Source: Trichoplax adhaerens (Eukaryota; Placozoa; Uniplacotomia; Trichoplacea; Trichoplacidae). From it: DNA of 64,000 nucleotides. The position numbers were made by a program, and so were the translations under genes. Location of the stretch: positions 4,176,499-4,240,498 of the forward strand of contig NW_002060949.1 in the NCBI RefSeq assembly GCF_000150275.1. Reading direction: 5' to 3'. This document shows, one piece after another, positions 61,441 to 64,000 of the stretch. The stretch's first letter is position 1; each line of letters opens with the position of its first letter. The notes below the pieces were generated by a model. It did not search any database. It was not told the DNA's origin and saw nothing but the letters and a program-made list of their open reading frames with translations.

Positions 61441-64000
61441 GGCGGTATACACGGTGATTCACGTCAGTAACGATTACGCATATCGGTGATGTACGCATCT
61501 GTGTTATTATCGCATCTGCTACTATATTATGCGTAACATAGGCAAGGCTAACATCAAAATGCCGGGACTTGTAAACTTAATTAATCAACAGAAAGTGAAC
61601 AATTTGTACTCTGCTCTATCGGTATTACCATAGAGATCTCTATCAAGAAAATAGTAGAAGACCTAGACTGATCACTCCTTCGGGTGGACGGACATCTCTT
61701 ACTAAATGAGGTCGTAAATATCCAAAAATGCCTACTTAGTATAGATCTTCCCCGTCTGTTTTCTAAATCTGTGGCACTAATTTAAATAACATTAGCGATC
61801 TTATATAACTCTTTCTAAGCAGAACTTAGTAACAGATAATAAAATTGAACGTTTTTACTAAAGTACTGTCTTAACGAAGCTTTTGAAACAATATTTTGGA
61901 CGAAATACGGGCCCGAAAGGTCTGTCCGTCCAAGAGCGATCAGCCATGAATAAAATTACTATGCAGTTTCTATGGTGATTGCACGTCAATCGTTGGTGAA
62001 CATTTCGTCAACGTTGACCTAGTAAAGTATGTGCAGCAGCCAAAAGCTATTCTCTATCATTGAGAAAGCTACCGATATTTCTGGTAGAAATACCCTAAAC
62101 TGATTGAATACTGCCATATTCTGTCCTCTTGATATTTCTTCGTTCAAGCTGACTATATAAATAATCGCAAAATTGGCAAATTATCAAATCAACGCCGTCT
62201 AGGTAAGTCACTTTCAGTCCGAACTGCTTTGTTAAGCTCAAAGGGTTATCACTTAAATCGAGTCAATTGGTCCAATACATATGTATGGATCATGATGACT
62301 CAATGCAGTAGCTGGCCCAAATTAATATCAACAAAACTTCAACTTACAAGCATGTCAATGTAGGACCATATCTCCCCCTAAAAATGAATTACAAACTTTC
62401 AATCGAAATCAAATCGCCTTGACATGCAGAAAAGAACAAAGTATTCTTGTCGTGGATGTCATTAGACACAGTATCTAGCATGAAGATAGTTTAATCTTGG
62501 TGCAGTAACCGATTAATACCATATCGTTCACTGTGTTGATATCACATGGCTCAAAATGCGTAGCTTATAGAAAATAACAAATAATATAGTACGCGCAATC
62601 CTCAGATAAGGTTACATCTTTTACAATGATATTTTGGTCGTGTCATGATTGTTTATATAGAGTAGCCAATTAATCCAATACTAGGTAAAAGTATAACATT
62701 AAGTAATTAATAACGATTATAAATTCTTAGCGATTACTCTATGCTTTTCTTTGTATCGGCAATGACAACAATATCACGGCGATTGCATTTCTTTTCTCAT
62801 TCATAGAAAATAAACTAAACGTGTCATTATTTAAGCATCGGCATGACACAGCACATTCCAAGAGGGTAGACTCTTAAAATACCTACAACAGCTCTCATCT
62901 TGGATCTTTAACCTTTCTTTTTGTATGTAGATGTATTACTTAAGCAAAGATATCATTTAAAACAACGAAGATACTATTCTAATCGTTATAGTATAACTTA
63001 TAGCTATTACTTTTCCACCCCTACCAAAGAGGTCACGTATTATTAAAGAATTTATTAAATAGCAATCTATTGTAATTATAGAATTAGCTCATTTTAAATT
63101 TAAAGCCATTACTCATGCATCAATAACATTGTTACAATCTTATTTTCAAGGTAATAATCATGCTAACATAGATACATGAATTATAACATACAGACAAAAA
63201 AAATTATTTGCCATTTGCAATCACGCTACTTCCAGAATTAAGAATAGACACAAGTATAACTGAATCTCTCACTTTCTTACAAAGTAAGTTTGGATGCAAT
63301 TTCCATTAAAATTGCTTATAAGTTACCAATAAAGTTGTATGCATAACACTTTATTCATGGCGTGTATATGCAGGTAAAATTTTATCCTCATTACGTAGCG
63401 AAACAGTTCCATATGTTATCAGAGTTTCTTAGAAGCCACAACTCGCAAGCATAGTAGTAGTAGAAACAGCATAGATCTAGCACGTAATTGTCATATGAAG
63501 CATACTTTATTATAAAGGAATTCCAGTTAAAATGCAATAATATAATCAAGGCATTGTCGGGAGATAGCAATTTAAAAATTACAAGTTTACCTCGTATCAA
63601 ATTCATATAAAATGAATAGCTAAGATAATAAACAGATTGCACTTTATGTTATAACCTCATAATAAATAACTCTAGATTAGCTTTTATTACAAGGATGCTA
63701 ACATTAATCCCTTAACTATATTAGTTCACTCGTCTTACAATATTTTCACTAAATTAACTAATAATCGACATTATCAGATTATCCATTTTGATTTGCCTAC
63801 TTCTCCTTTGATATACCTTCAAGATCAACACGACTAAAATTAAACAGAAACTTTCGCACATGTTATTTAACAATTTTTAAATTCTGTACCCATAAGATCT
63901 TAGCCTTTAATATAATAATTGATGCTGGTACTAATCTGCATAACAAGTATCTTACTTAGCAACAACATATGATGTTGGGATTAAGACTCCAATACTCGTA
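61441..64000. other. Gene-free stretch at right edge
   Basis: No gene recognised on either strand. Slightly less AT-rich up to about 62.5 kb, then AT-rich to the end. A gene starting beyond the window cannot be excluded. Confidence 0.45.

Noticed and set aside
1-64000. tRNA, rRNA and CRISPR features
   Set aside because: I looked for tRNA B-box-like GGTTCGANTCC patterns and regular spacer arrays and saw none that were convincing. A covariance-model scan would be decisive.

Overview
The window is animal nuclear DNA, strongly AT-rich, with many short introns inside compact genes and clear metazoan families: insulin-like peptides, DEPTOR, geminin, a hippocalcin-type calcium sensor, NAE1, RAE1 and PPM1G. 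The best overall match is an early-branching animal, most likely a placozoan of the Trichoplax/Hoilungia type. The phylum is inferred from gene content, intron style and base composition, not proved. Exons were joined by hand from splice signals, reading phase and remembered family motifs; no alignment was run.

Layout. 1-10.4 kb: three tandem insulin-like genes on the + strand, about 4.3-4.5 kb apart, each with a phase-1 intron in the C-peptide; the first two have TATA boxes and a 5'UTR intron. 11-11.5 kb: a ~120-bp tandem hairpin repeat. 12.3-13.8 kb: MRPL13 (+). 14.2-16.3 kb: a secreted protein (-) resembling the N-terminal-histidine copper-oxygenase (LPMO) fold, with a long C-terminal region. 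18.8-21.8 kb: DEPTOR (-), head to head with DSCC1 (+, 23.3-26.7 kb). 27.4-29.7 kb: a secreted EndoU ribonuclease (-) with a TATA box. 33.3-35.3 kb: HPDL (-), head to head with NAE1 (+, 36.3-41.0 kb, 22 exons). 42.8-43.7 kb: a short geminin (+). 45.2-49.7 kb: PPM1G (+). 54.3-54.9 kb: a single-coding-exon hippocalcin-like sensor (+). 57.8-60.8 kb: RAE1 (-).

Functionally the window mixes secreted products (insulins, EndoU, LPMO-like) with housekeeping genes for mitochondrial translation, mTOR inhibition, cohesion and replication control, neddylation, phosphatase signalling and mRNA export. The neighbours are not an operon. However, MRPL13, DEPTOR and DSCC1 are also close together in vertebrates, with DEPTOR and DSCC1 divergent, so this linkage looks ancestral.

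Two non-coding signals stand out. Arrays built from TACTG/TACAG pentamers (palindromic GTACTGTAC and GTACAGTAC) lie just upstream of most housekeeping genes and in both divergent promoters, and are missing or weak at the secreted-product genes, several of which have TATA boxes instead. The intergenic stretches at 30-33 kb, 50-54 kb, 55-57.7 kb and 61-64 kb hold no gene I can recognise, apart from one doubtful two-exon candidate at 31.7-32.5 kb.
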